Assembly (NCBI GenBank): GCA_014654165.1 | Contig: JACWDK010000008.1 | Span: forward strand, 1-48,114 | Reading direction: 5' to 3' | Length of the DNA stretch: 48,114 nt | From: Pelagibacterales bacterium SAG-MED13 | Lineage (GTDB): Bacteria; Pseudomonadota; Alphaproteobacteria; Pelagibacterales; Pelagibacteraceae | Shown: positions 13,884 to 22,756 of the stretch, piece by piece | Position numbering within the stretch: position 1 is the stretch's first letter | How the letters are laid out: each line of letters opens with the position of its first letter | The notes under the pieces: model-generated | Seen by the model: only the letters and a program-made list of their open reading frames with translations | Told to the model about the DNA's origin: nothing | The model's database searches: none | Translations under genes and position numbers: made by a program

Positions 13884-14882
13884 GTGAGTACGGTTTCCCT
13901 TACACTAGATGAAATATTTGATTTAGCTAAAAAGACTTTATTAGCTAATGGATGTGATGATGAAACAGCATCTATATTATCAGATTTAATCAGAAATGCT
14001 GAACGTGATGGTTCTTTATCTCATGGTTTATTTAGATTACCAGCTTATGTAAGTGGTTTAAAAAGTGGAAAAATTAATGGTAAAGGAAAGCCAGAAATCA
14101 AAAAGATTTCAGCTTCAGTAATTAAAGTTCAAGGTAATAATTGTTTAGCACCTGTGGTTTTAAATAAAGGCATACCTGAATTAATAAAAGCTGCAAAAGA
14201 AAATGGTGTTGCAGTACTTGCAATAAATAATTCTCACCATATGGCTGCGATGTGGCCTGAAACAGAAAAATTAGCAGAAGAAGGTTTAGTTGCTTTTGCT
14301 TGTACATCTTACAAGCCTGCAGTAGCACCTGCTGGCGCAATCAAGCCATTATTTGGAACAAACCCAATATCATTTGCTTGGCCAAGACCAGGAAAAACTC
14401 CTGTAGTTTATGATATGGCAACAGCCTCAATGGCAATGGGTGAAGTTCAAGTGGCTAAAAGAGAAGGGCATAAGGTACCTCTTGGAACAGGATTAACTAA
14501 AGAAGGTAAAGAAACTACTGACCCAGGTGCAATAGCTGATGGTGGTGTATTATTACCTTTTGGTGGTTATAAAGGTTCAGCAATTGCTATGATGGTTGAA
14601 TTAATGGCTGGTGCTTTAGTTGGTGATAATTTTAGTTTTGAAACAGCTGCTAAAGATAATAATGATGGTGGTCCACCAAGTGGAGGAGAATTTATTCTTG
14701 CTATCTCTCCTGATAAAACTGCAGGAACAAATTGGCAAAAACATGCAGATGAATTCTTTGATAAGATGAAATCAATGGGTGAAGTAAGATTACCTGGGGA
14801 AAGACGACATAAAAACAGACTAGATAAAGGTCCTCGTAACATTAACGAGGAATTAGTTAATAAAATAAAATCTTTAAGCTAA
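13884..14882 (+). CDS. Ldh2-family NAD(P)-dependent dehydrogenase
   Basis: Member of the malate/L-lactate dehydrogenase-like family, which includes ureidoglycolate, sulfolactate and delta1-piperideine-2-carboxylate enzymes. The 332-residue protein has the usual helical N-terminus (ERDGSLSHGLFRLPAYV), the catalytic histidine block NNSHHMAAMWPETEKLAEEG, the nucleotide/substrate region FGTNPISFAWPRPGKTPVVYDMATASMA, and the C-terminal GGVLLPFGGYKGSAIAMMVELMAGAL and GERR. A GTG start is used. The specific 2-oxo/2-hydroxy acid substrate cannot be set from sequence. The 3' end overlaps convergent xth by nine bases. It is only 14 bases after the preceding membrane gene, so some read-through from the zur promoter is possible. 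Confidence 0.85.
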   Translation: MSTVSLTLDEIFDLAKKTLLANGCDDETASILSDLIRNAERDGSLSHGLFRLPAYVSGLKSGKINGKGKPEIKKISASVIKVQGNNCLAPVVLNKGIPELIKAAKENGVAVLAINNSHHMAAMWPETEKLAEEGLVAFACTSYKPAVAPAGAIKPLFGTNPISFAWPRPGKTPVVYDMATASMAMGEVQVAKREGHKVPLGTGLTKEGKETTDPGAIADGGVLLPFGGYKGSAIAMMVELMAGALVGDNFSFETAAKDNNDGGPPSGGEFILAISPDKTAGTNWQKHADEFFDKMKSMGEVRLPGERRHKNRLDKGPRNINEELVNKIKSLS

Positions 14883-15650
14883 TTTAATTTCTATGGGGGT
14901 GTGATCTGAAGGTTTTTCTCTACCTCTAGGGTCTTTATTAATATTTATAGATTTTATTTGGTCGATTAAAGAGTTTGAAACTAAAAAATGATCTATTCTC
15001 ATCCCATTATTCTTTTGCCATGCACCTCTCATATAATCCCAAAAAGTATAACCTTCTTTCGTTTCATTAAAATGTCTATAAACATCACTAAAACCTAAAT
15101 TTTGCATCTCTCTAAATTTTTTTCTTATTTCTAATCTATACAAAGCATCATCTTCAAAACTTTTTACATTATAGACATCTTCAGCAGCGGGGATCACATT
15201 AAAGTCACCTGCGAGAATAATATTCGAATTTTTTTTAGATAAAGACTTTAATTGTTTAATCAATTGATCCATCCAATTTTTTTTATAGTCATATTTTTCT
15301 GTATCAACTGGATTTCCATTAGGAGTATAGATATTAATTAATTGAACAATTTTTTTCTTATACTCAAGCTCAGCAGAAATTATTCTTGATTGTTTTAATT
15401 TATCTTTAATTAAATCTGTTCTAATATTTTTTAATTTTCCTTTTGAAATAATAGCAACACCATTATAACTTTTTTGTCCAAATACATGACTTTCATAATC
15501 CATTGATGAAAAATCATCATAAGGAAAATTTACATCTTCAGTTTTGATCTCCTGCATCATTAAAATATCTGGTTTATACTTTAAAAGATAACTTTTGATA
15601 TTTTCAATACGAGCTCGCACGGAATTTACATTCCAGGAAGAAATGAGCAT
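14874..15650 (-). CDS. xthA: Exodeoxyribonuclease III (AP endonuclease)
   Basis: Cleaves DNA at abasic sites and degrades 3' ends in base-excision repair. With the start at 15650 the protein is 258 residues and begins MLISSWNVNSVRAR, as usual for ExoIII; an in-frame upstream Met at 15680 adds ten residues inside erpA and is rejected. Metal and catalytic motifs are present: MMQEIKTED (Glu), NIYTPNGNP (Tyr), LAGDFNVIPAAEDV (Asp-Asn), FWDYMRGAW, MRIDHFLVS, and the final SDHTP histidine. The start overlaps the erpA stop in TAATG, so the two form an operon. Confidence 0.93.
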   Translation of the reverse strand: MLISSWNVNSVRARIENIKSYLLKYKPDILMMQEIKTEDVNFPYDDFSSMDYESHVFGQKSYNGVAIISKGKLKNIRTDLIKDKLKQSRIISAELEYKKKIVQLINIYTPNGNPVDTEKYDYKKNWMDQLIKQLKSLSKKNSNIILAGDFNVIPAAEDVYNVKSFEDDALYRLEIRKKFREMQNLGFSDVYRHFNETKEGYTFWDYMRGAWQKNNGMRIDHFLVSNSLIDQIKSININKDPRGREKPSDHTPIEIKLA

Positions 15651-15967
15651 TAAAGAGAGAAAGACACACCACAACCGCAAGAAGATTTAGTTTGTGGATT
15701 AGTTATTTTAAATTGTTCACCTATTAATTCTGAAACATAATCAACTTCGGATCCTTTTAAAAGATCAGCAGAAGCTTTATCAATTAAAATATTTTCAAAA
15801 TTTAAATCATCTTCAGCTTTTGATTGATCAAACGTAAATTCATATTGAAATCCTGAACATCCACCACCTTTGATGGCGATTCTAAAAAAAGACCCCTTAT
15901 CTTTTTTTGACAACAGAGTATTGATCTGTTTTAGCGCTTTATCAGTAAATTTAATTTCTTTTATCAT
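15650..15967 (-). CDS. erpA: Iron-sulfur cluster insertion protein, ErpA/IscA type
   Basis: A-type carrier delivering iron-sulfur clusters to apoproteins. The 105-residue protein has the conserved cluster-binding cysteines: one in KGGGCSGFQYEF and the C-terminal CGCG pair in SSCGCGVSFSL. ErpA, IscA and SufA cannot be separated with confidence from the sequence alone; the isolated position away from suf genes favours an ErpA-like role. It is divergent from dgt with 50 bases between starts and co-directional with xthA, which follows with a one-base overlap. Confidence 0.9.
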   Translation of the reverse strand: MIKEIKFTDKALKQINTLLSKKDKGSFFRIAIKGGGCSGFQYEFTFDQSKAEDDLNFENILIDKASADLLKGSEVDYVSELIGEQFKITNPQTKSSCGCGVSFSL

Positions 15968-16017
15968 TATTGATCACTGGTATTACTAATATAATACTTA
16001 TTAATTTATTTTAAAGG

Positions 16018-17136
16018 ATGAAAAAATACTCAAAGATTGGACAATTTAAAAGCAAAGGTAGAATATTTAATGAATCCTCATCTAAATATAGAAGCCCATT
16101 TCAAAGAGATAGGGACAGAATAATTCATAGCGCTTCATTTAGAAGGCTTAAACATAAAACACAAGTATTTGTAAATACTGAGGGTGATCACTTTAGAACA
16201 AGAATAACTCATTCAATGGAGGTCGCTCAAATAGCAAGATCAATTGCTCGTTATCTCAATCTAAATGAGGATTTGGCTGAATGTCTAAGCCTTGCTCATG
16301 ATCTAGGACACACACCTTTTGGTCATGCTGGCGAAGACTCTTTAGATGAATGTATGGATAATTATGGGGGTTTTGATCATAATTTACAAACTTTGAGAAT
16401 AGTAATGTTTTTGGAAAATAAGTATCTAAGATTTAATGGTTTAAATCTTTCAATTGAAACTTTAGAGGGTCTTTTAAAACATAATGGGCCTGTAGATGAC
16501 TTAAGTTTAGTTGATAATCTGATAGGGATTAAAAAATTTCAAAATATGATTAATTTTAACACTTATCCATCTATTGAAGCTCAAATATCAGCAATTTCAG
16601 ATGATATAGCTTATAATAACCATGATATACAAGATGGAATAAAAGCAAATCTATTTAGTTTAGAAGAACTGACTGAAATTAAATTCTTTAGAGATATTCA
16701 TAAAAAATATAAAAATAAGATTAATAAAAAAAATTACAAAATTGCAACTTATCAAATTATAAGGGACTCAATTGACTTAATGATTAAAGATTTAATAAAG
16801 AATACAAAAAAGAATCTAGCAAGAAATAAAATAAACTCTCCAAAGGATATTGTAAAAACTGATCTTTTAATGGTTGATTTCTCAGATAGTATTAAGAACT
16901 CAGAAGATGAAATTAGATTTTTTTTAAAAACAAAAATGTATAACAATAAAAATGTATTAACCAAGAATAATAAGGGTAAATCTATAGTTAAAAAATTATT
17001 TAATAAGATTAAACAAAATCCAAAAAAATTTATCTCGAAAGAACAACTTTCATTAGATAAGTATAGAGCAATTTCAGATTTTATATCAGGAATGACAGAC
17101 CGATATGCTATAAACCTTTACAATAATATTAAATGA
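16018..17136 (+). CDS. dgt: dGTPase-like HD-domain triphosphohydrolase
   Basis: Hydrolyses deoxynucleoside triphosphates to the nucleoside and tripolyphosphate, influencing dNTP pools. HD-domain metal ligands are in TRITHSMEVAQIARSIAR (His) and the HDLGHTPFGHAGEDSLDE block (His-Asp), with the later Asp in ISAISDDIAYNNHDIQDGI. The N-terminal RSPFQRDRDRIIHSASFRRLKHKTQVF is diagnostic of the dNTPase subgroup. At 372 residues it is the normal length for the type 2, non-enterobacterial form. Its stop overlaps the argS start, and the ATG is close to the divergent erpA promoter. Confidence 0.92.
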   Translation: MKKYSKIGQFKSKGRIFNESSSKYRSPFQRDRDRIIHSASFRRLKHKTQVFVNTEGDHFRTRITHSMEVAQIARSIARYLNLNEDLAECLSLAHDLGHTPFGHAGEDSLDECMDNYGGFDHNLQTLRIVMFLENKYLRFNGLNLSIETLEGLLKHNGPVDDLSLVDNLIGIKKFQNMINFNTYPSIEAQISAISDDIAYNNHDIQDGIKANLFSLEELTEIKFFRDIHKKYKNKINKKNYKIATYQIIRDSIDLMIKDLIKNTKKNLARNKINSPKDIVKTDLLMVDFSDSIKNSEDEIRFFLKTKMYNNKNVLTKNNKGKSIVKKLFNKIKQNPKKFISKEQLSLDKYRAISDFISGMTDRYAINLYNNIK

Positions 17137-18866
17137 ACATTTTTGAACAATATTTAGATAAAATAAAAAAAATTATATCAGATCAGGCTAAAAATGGAGA
17201 ATTGATTTTACCTGAAAGGCTAGATGGTATTACAGCTGAAATGCCTCCAGCAAAGTTTAACAGCGACATCTCAACAAATGTCGCAATGTTTTTGTCAAAA
17301 TTAAATAATAAACCTCCATTAGAATTAGCTAAATTATTGGCAAAACCTATAAAAGAGAATGATGATTTAATTGAAGATGTTTCAGTTGTTAAGCCAGGAT
17401 TTATAAATATAAAATTTAAGCCAATTTTTTGGACTAACTTTATCCAAAGTATAATTAAAGATTCTGATAATTTTGGAATTAATAGTAATGAAAAAAAGAA
17501 AAGTTACTTAATTGAATTTGTTTCAGCTAATCCAACTGGACCTTTACATGTTGGTCATTGTCGTGGAGCTATATTAGGTGATGTAATTGCAAATATTTTG
17601 TTATTTAATAAACACAAAGTTACCAAAGAGTATTATGTCAATGACTATGGTAATCAGATTATAAATTTTACAAAATCTGTTTATTTTAGAATAAGAGAAA
17701 TCCTTTTTAAAGAACCTTTCCCCTCAAAGAATGAAGATCTATATCCTGGGGATTACCTAATTACTTTTGCTGATAATATTGTTAATGCAAATAAAAAGAT
17801 AAATTTTGAGAATTTTGATCAAATAGCTGAAAAACTAACCGAACAATCAATTGAAGAGGCACTTAAATTAATTAAAAAAAATCTTAATATTTTAGGTATT
17901 AATCATGACAATTTTGTTAGTGAAAAAAAAATAGTCACTAATCGAGAAGTTGAAAACGTTATTGATTATCTTCAAAAAACTAAATTTGTTTATAAAGGAA
18001 AAATCAAAGCGCCTGTGGGTGAAAACAATGATAAATGGGAAGAAAGAGAGCAATTGCTTTTTAGATCAACTGATTTTGGTGATGATAAAGACAGAGCTTT
18101 ACAAAAGACTGATGGTTCATGGACTTATTTTGCTAGCGATGTTGCATACCATAAAAATAAATTAGATAGAAAATTTGATTTTTTAATTAATATTCTAGGA
18201 GCAGATCATGCAGGTTATATAAAAAGAATATCGTCCTCAGTAGATGCATTATCAAATTCAAAAGGGAAATTGATCTGTAAAGTAAGCCAGTTGGTCAAAC
18301 TTATTAAAGATAAAAAACCCTTCAAAATGTCTAAGAGAAAAGGTGATTATATAACAGTAGATGATTTAATTAATGAAGTTGGAAAAGATGCAACAAGATT
18401 CATTATGCTTAATAGAAGTAGTGACGTAGAACTTGATTTTGATTTTGATAATGTAATTGAGAAATCTAAAGATAATCCTCTATATTATGTTCAGTACTGT
18501 TATGCAAGAATAGCTTCAGTTTTCAGACATATCGGTAAAGATTTAAATTCTGAAATCAAAATTAACAACTACGATTTTCAATATACTGATGATGAAATTA
18601 ATATTTTAAAAAAAATATCTGAATGGCCTAAATGTATTGATATAGCGAGTAACAAACTTGAACCACATAGAATACCAACGTACTTATATGACTTGGCATC
18701 GTTATTTCACTCATATTGGAATTTAGGAAGAGATAATCCAGAAAAAAGATTTATTAATGATAAAAAAATAATATCAGATGAAAAATTGATTTTTCTAAAA
18801 GCAATTTCTAATGTTGTTAAATCAGGAATGGATATTGTGGGTGTTTCAGTTCCAGAAAAAATGTAA
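17133..18866 (+). CDS. argS: Arginyl-tRNA synthetase
   Basis: Charges tRNA-Arg in the cytoplasm. Class I synthetase signatures are present: the HIGH-type motif HVGH in SANPTGPLHVGHCRGA and KMSKRKG near residue 398. The N-terminal additional domain (about 1-110) and C-terminal DALR anticodon-binding region (YVQYCYARIASVFRHIG and following) are complete; 577 residues is normal. It overlaps dgt by four bases and shares the stop/start TAATG with the next small gene. It heads the alphaproteobacterial argS - envelope protein - nagZ - scpAB order. Confidence 0.96.
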   Translation: MNIFEQYLDKIKKIISDQAKNGELILPERLDGITAEMPPAKFNSDISTNVAMFLSKLNNKPPLELAKLLAKPIKENDDLIEDVSVVKPGFINIKFKPIFWTNFIQSIIKDSDNFGINSNEKKKSYLIEFVSANPTGPLHVGHCRGAILGDVIANILLFNKHKVTKEYYVNDYGNQIINFTKSVYFRIREILFKEPFPSKNEDLYPGDYLITFADNIVNANKKINFENFDQIAEKLTEQSIEEALKLIKKNLNILGINHDNFVSEKKIVTNREVENVIDYLQKTKFVYKGKIKAPVGENNDKWEEREQLLFRSTDFGDDKDRALQKTDGSWTYFASDVAYHKNKLDRKFDFLINILGADHAGYIKRISSSVDALSNSKGKLICKVSQLVKLIKDKKPFKMSKRKGDYITVDDLINEVGKDATRFIMLNRSSDVELDFDFDNVIEKSKDNPLYYVQYCYARIASVFRHIGKDLNSEIKINNYDFQYTDDEINILKKISEWPKCIDIASNKLEPHRIPTYLYDLASLFHSYWNLGRDNPEKRFINDKKIISDEKLIFLKAISNVVKSGMDIVGVSVPEKM

Positions 18867-19129
18867 TGATTAAAGAAATAAAATATTTAATATTTACTTT
18901 TATCATTATTTTATTTTTATTTTTAACTGGTAGATTTTATTTTTCTGATACAAATAAAAAGAATTCATATAGATCCTTTGAAAATATTAATAAAGAAATA
19001 GATAATTACACTGAAAAATTACCGATTTTGGAAGATGATACAAAAAATATTATTGAATATATAGAACAATCAAATAACAAAAAAAAGAAAAAATTTAATT
19101 TCTGGAAATTATTAGAGTCAAATGAATAA
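18866..19129 (+). CDS. Small single-pass envelope protein in the SPOR-protein position
   Basis: An 87-residue protein with one membrane segment (about 8-26, FTFIIILFLFLTGRFYF) and a charged, Lys-rich tail (NNKKKKKFNFWKLLE). In many alphaproteobacteria the gene between argS and nagZ encodes a much larger SPOR-domain protein; no SPOR repeat can be seen here. The synteny suggests a reduced relic or replacement, but the sequence gives no homology that I can prove. It overlaps argS by one base and nagZ by eight. Confidence 0.7.
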   Translation: MIKEIKYLIFTFIIILFLFLTGRFYFSDTNKKNSYRSFENINKEIDNYTEKLPILEDDTKNIIEYIEQSNNKKKKKFNFWKLLESNE

Positions 19130-20069
19130 TCGAAGATCATTTATAGTTGGTATTAAATCTACAAAACTTTCATTTAAAGAAGTATCTTTTTTAAAAAGTT
19201 ACAAACCCTGGGGAGTAATATTATTTACTCGAAACATTAAAAATATAAGTCAAACATTAAAGTTAACATCTAATATTAGAAAAATTTTTAATGATAAAAA
19301 ATATCCAATCTTAATTGATCAAGAGGGTGGACGTGTTAATAGATTAGAAAATATAATTTCATTTCAAAATCTTACATCAGAATTTTTTGGTAATACATAT
19401 ATTAATAATTACACTGAATTTAAATTACTGTATAAATTATTTGTAGATAAAACTTCGTATTTGTTAAAATCAATTGGAGTTAATATCAATACTGTTCCAG
19501 TATTAGATTTAAAAGTAAAAGGAGCAACTAATATAATTGGGAATAGGTCCTTTTCTAAAAATGCTGAGATTGTATCTAAAATAGGTGATAATTGTATTAA
19601 ATATTTTTCAGAAAATGGCATTGGTACTGTAATAAAACATATACCGGGCCATGGACTAGCTAAAGTTGATAGTCATCATTATACACCTATCATAAACAAA
19701 CAAATCAATTATCTTCTAAAGAACGATTTTCTTGCCTTTAAAAATAAAAAATCCCTTTTTGCAATGACTGGACATATTATTTTTAATAAGATTGATAATA
19801 AGAATACAGTTACACATTCTAAAAAAATGATTGAATTAATTAGAAAAAAAATAGGTTTTAAAAACATTCTAATTTCAGATGATTTATCCATGAAAAGTTT
19901 AAAGGGAAATTTAATGAATAATACGATTAAAACGTTTAAAGCAGGTTGTAATTTAGCTTTACATTGCAACGGAAATTTAAAACAAATGCAAATAGTAGGA
20001 CAAAACTCTCCTTTAATAGATAAATTTATTTCTAAAAAAACATCACAATTTTATAAAAATTTAAGTTAG
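19122..20069 (+). CDS. nagZ: Beta-N-acetylhexosaminidase NagZ (GH3)
   Basis: Removes N-acetylglucosamine from muropeptides during cell-wall recycling. GH3 features are visible: ILIDQEGGRVNRL, the acid/base loop KHIPGHGLAKVDSHH with its catalytic His, and the nucleophile Asp in ILISDDLSMKSLKG. The protein has 315 residues with no signal peptide, as expected for the cytoplasmic enzyme. It follows the small envelope gene with an eight-base overlap and precedes scpA by nine bases. Confidence 0.92.
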   Translation: MNNRRSFIVGIKSTKLSFKEVSFLKSYKPWGVILFTRNIKNISQTLKLTSNIRKIFNDKKYPILIDQEGGRVNRLENIISFQNLTSEFFGNTYINNYTEFKLLYKLFVDKTSYLLKSIGVNINTVPVLDLKVKGATNIIGNRSFSKNAEIVSKIGDNCIKYFSENGIGTVIKHIPGHGLAKVDSHHYTPIINKQINYLLKNDFLAFKNKKSLFAMTGHIIFNKIDNKNTVTHSKKMIELIRKKIGFKNILISDDLSMKSLKGNLMNNTIKTFKAGCNLALHCNGNLKQMQIVGQNSPLIDKFISKKTSQFYKNLS

Positions 20070-20078
20070 TATTAACGA

Positions 20079-20819
20079 ATGATTGATAATGATTCTGCAT
20101 TATTTAAAGTAGATGTAGATAACTATAATGGCACTCTTGAAGTTTTGCTAGATTTAGCAAAAGCCCAAAAAGTTAATCTAGAGGACATATCAATAACAAA
20201 ATTAGCGGATCAGTTTCACAATTTCATTACAAATGAAAAAGATTTAAATCTTGAAATAGCATCTGAATATTTATTAATGGCCACATGGTTAGCATATTTA
20301 AAATCTAAATTATTGTTACCTGGCACCCCAGAAGAAGAATTTAAAGTTTTAGAAGTAGCAGAAAAATTAAAACTTCAATTAAAAAAATTAGAATTAATTA
20401 GATTATTATCTGAACAGATGCTTAAGAGAAAAAGATTAGGAAGGGAAATCAGAAGTAGGGGAATGAGAGCTGGGATTAGTCCGATATATAATAGTGAATT
20501 TAAGATGAATTTATATGAATTATTAAAAACTTACTCATCAATAATTATGACAAAAGATTTTCAAACAATAAATATTCCAAAACTACCAGTTTTTACAACT
20601 GAAGAAGGAATAAAAACCATTAAAGAATTTTTTGGTAATTTAATTGACTGGAAAAAACTGGATGATTTAATTCCAAAAAATTTTAAAACAGGTGCAAGAT
20701 ATAAAAGAACTGGTAAGGCAGGTATATTCGCTGGATCATTAGAATTAGTAAAAGAAGGTAATCTAAAAATTAAACAAGAAAATCTTTTTGATGATATTTA
20801 TATTAGAGAAAACAAATGA
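20079..20819 (+). CDS. scpA: Chromosome segregation/condensation protein ScpA
   Basis: Kleisin subunit that bridges SMC heads in the bacterial condensin. The 246-residue protein starts with the typical YNGTLEVLLDLAKAQKVNLEDISITKLADQF (kleisin N-terminal helix) and has the YLLMATWLAYLKSKLLLP block and a C-terminal winged-helix region ending near AGIFAGSLELVKEG. The stop overlaps scpB (ATGA). No smc gene is in the window. Confidence 0.92.
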   Translation: MIDNDSALFKVDVDNYNGTLEVLLDLAKAQKVNLEDISITKLADQFHNFITNEKDLNLEIASEYLLMATWLAYLKSKLLLPGTPEEEFKVLEVAEKLKLQLKKLELIRLLSEQMLKRKRLGREIRSRGMRAGISPIYNSEFKMNLYELLKTYSSIIMTKDFQTINIPKLPVFTTEEGIKTIKEFFGNLIDWKKLDDLIPKNFKTGARYKRTGKAGIFAGSLELVKEGNLKIKQENLFDDIYIRENK

Positions 20820-21517
20820 TAAAAAAAAAAATCAATAAAAAAGATAATATTATTAGTTTTCCAGCTAAGTTATCTTCTATTGAAAAAGAGATTGAAGCAA
20901 TAATTTTTGCTGCTGCTGAGCCACTAAATATTGAAACTATAGAAAGTAAAATTTCAAAAAAAACTGACGTAGAGAAAATTTTATTAAAGCTACAATTAGA
21001 ATATTCTGAAAGAGGAATAAATTTGGTTTGTATTTCTAAAAAATGGTCTTTTAGGACTTCACCAAATTTATCTAATTTAATGATACAAGAAAAAACTGTT
21101 GAAAAAAAATTGTCTAGAGCAGCTGTAGAAACTTTAGCAATTATCGTTTATCATCAGCCAGTAACTAGGGCTGAAATTGAAGAAATAAGAGGTGTTGCTT
21201 TTGGTACCAATACATTAGAAATTTTGATGGAACTTAATTGGGTAAAACCAGGAGGTAGAAAAGATATACCCGGTAAACCAATTTTATATATAACAACTGA
21301 CGATTTTTTAAGTCATTTCAACCTTCAGAAACTATCTGATTTACCAACAGTTGATGAATTAGGTGCAGCGGGTCTAATAGATAGTAGTAATATAGATAAT
21401 GCAATTTTTGGCACTGGAAAATTTTATAAAGAAAAGCAAGATGATAAAAAGGATGACATTTACTCAAATATTGATGAAATGTTGAGCAGTACTCTCGATT
21501 CAGAAGAAACAAAATAA
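20816..21517 (+). CDS. scpB: Chromosome segregation/condensation protein ScpB
   Basis: Winged-helix partner of ScpA in the SMC-ScpAB condensin. Family motifs are ALEAIIFAAAEPL-like (EIEAIIFAAAEPLNIETIE), the RAAVETLAIIVYHQPVTRAEIEEIRGV block and GRKDIPGKPILYITTDDFLSHF. It has 233 residues with a polar, acidic C-terminal extension after about residue 190. It overlaps scpA by four bases and is followed after 69 bases by tatA. Confidence 0.93.
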   Translation: MIKKKINKKDNIISFPAKLSSIEKEIEAIIFAAAEPLNIETIESKISKKTDVEKILLKLQLEYSERGINLVCISKKWSFRTSPNLSNLMIQEKTVEKKLSRAAVETLAIIVYHQPVTRAEIEEIRGVAFGTNTLEILMELNWVKPGGRKDIPGKPILYITTDDFLSHFNLQKLSDLPTVDELGAAGLIDSSNIDNAIFGTGKFYKEKQDDKKDDIYSNIDEMLSSTLDSEETK

Positions 21518-21586
21518 TATAATTTGCTTTATTAATAATAAAAAAAGTCACTTTAAAATTATTGATAAAAGGGATATAAGTTTTTT

Positions 21587-21787
21587 ATGAGCATAGGAAT
21601 TTGGCAAATAGCTATAGTAGTAATATTAGTCGTCTTATTATTTGGTAGAGGCAAAATATCAAGTTTAATGGGTGATGTTGCTAAAGGAATTAAAAGTTTT
21701 AAAAAAGGCATGGCTTCAGATGCAACTGATGACACTGAACCTAAAAATATTTCCGACGACAATCAAGATTCAAATAATAAAGAATAA
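21587..21787 (+). CDS. tatA: Twin-arginine translocase subunit TatA
   Basis: Pore-forming subunit of the Tat system. The 66-residue protein has one N-terminal membrane helix (about 5-20), the hinge [24 protein letters not shown] with its amphipathic helix, and an acidic tail. The FGRGK hinge distinguishes it from the following TatB. It lies five bases before tatB in the tatABC operon. In-window candidate cargo includes the PhoX-family protein and the M48 lipoprotein. Confidence 0.94.
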   Translation: MSIGIWQIAIVVILVVLLFGRGKISSLMGDVAKGIKSFKKGMASDATDDTEPKNISDDNQDSNNKE

Positions 21788-21792
21788 GTCAC

Positions 21793-22002
21793 ATGCCTAC
21801 TATTGGTTGGTTTGAGATTTTAATAGTAGTTGCAATAGCAATTATTGTTCTTGGTCCTAAAGATTTTCCAGTCATGTTAAAAAAAGTTGGTTCATGGATT
21901 GGCGCAGCAAAAAAATATGTCAATAATATACAAAATGAAGTTTCAAATATTGATATTGAAGAAAATAAAATAGAGAAAAAAAAAGAAAAAAACGATGAGT
22001 AA
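21793..22002 (+). CDS. tatB: Twin-arginine translocase subunit TatB
   Basis: Substrate-receptor partner of TatC. The 69-residue protein has the TatB-like N-terminus (IGWFEILIVVAIAIIVLGPKDFPVMLKKVG), a single membrane helix and a longer charged amphipathic helix, but a very short tail compared with most TatB. Position between tatA and tatC supports the assignment. It overlaps tatC by eight bases. Confidence 0.9.
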   Translation: MPTIGWFEILIVVAIAIIVLGPKDFPVMLKKVGSWIGAAKKYVNNIQNEVSNIDIEENKIEKKKEKNDE

Positions 22003-22747
22003 TGATGAAAATGAAGGTGGTTTTATTAGCCATCTAACAGAATTAAGAAAAAGATTAATTCATAGTTTTATTTTTCTTATAATCTTTTTTATTGCTTGCT
22101 ATTTTTTTTCAGAACGTTTGTATGGTTTTTTAGTTGAACCTTTTGCACAAGCGGTAAAGAATGACGGATCAGATAGAAGACTTATTTTTACAGCTCTTCA
22201 AGAAACATTTTTGACATATCTAAAAATATCTTTCTTCACAGCATTTTTTGTTACATGTCCATTTATCTTGATGCAAATATGGAAGTTCATAGCTCCTGGT
22301 CTCTATAAACATGAAAAAATAGCAATTTTACCTTATTTAGTTTTAACACCTATCTTATTTTTTTTAGGAGGAATGTTAGTTTATTACCTGATAATGCCTC
22401 TTGCTATAAAATTTTTTCTTTCATTTGAAAGTACAGGTTTATCAACAAACTTACCAATTCAATTAGAAGCTAAAGTAAATGAATATCTTTCATTAGTCAT
22501 GAAACTTATTTTTGCATTTGGTATAAGTTTTCAATTACCGGTAGTCTTAAGTTTGTTAGCACGAGTTGGGTTAGTAGATTCAGAGTTTTTAAAAAAAAGG
22601 AGAAAATATGTGGTTGTAATCATTTTTGCAGCTGCTGCTTTATTAACACCACCTGATCCAATTACGCAAATTGGTTTAGCTATACCATTATTAATTTTAT
22701 ATGAATTATCAATATTTTCTGTAAAATTTATAGAAAAAAAAGATTAA
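21995..22747 (+). CDS. tatC: Twin-arginine translocase subunit TatC
   Basis: Six-helix core of the Tat translocase that binds the twin-arginine signal. The cytoplasmic N-terminus FISHLTELRKRLIHS is diagnostic, followed by FTALQETFLTYLKISFFTAFFV, QIWKFIAPGLYKHEK, the periplasmic conserved loop, LPVVLSLLARVGLV and AAALLTPPDPITQ. It has 250 residues, the usual length. It overlaps tatB and is followed by serS after nine bases. Confidence 0.96.
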   Translation: MSNDENEGGFISHLTELRKRLIHSFIFLIIFFIACYFFSERLYGFLVEPFAQAVKNDGSDRRLIFTALQETFLTYLKISFFTAFFVTCPFILMQIWKFIAPGLYKHEKIAILPYLVLTPILFFLGGMLVYYLIMPLAIKFFLSFESTGLSTNLPIQLEAKVNEYLSLVMKLIFAFGISFQLPVVLSLLARVGLVDSEFLKKRRKYVVVIIFAAAALLTPPDPITQIGLAIPLLILYELSIFSVKFIEKKD

Positions 22748-22756
22748 GTAATACTT

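Noticed and set aside
15651-15680. Longer ExoIII start at 15680
   Set aside because: It lies in the erpA coding end; the TAATG-coupled ATG at 15650 gives the standard N-terminus.
19081-19100. Slippery A-rich run at the end of the 87-residue gene
   Set aside because: The frame is intact and ends in an overlap with nagZ; runs of A are common in this AT-rich DNA.
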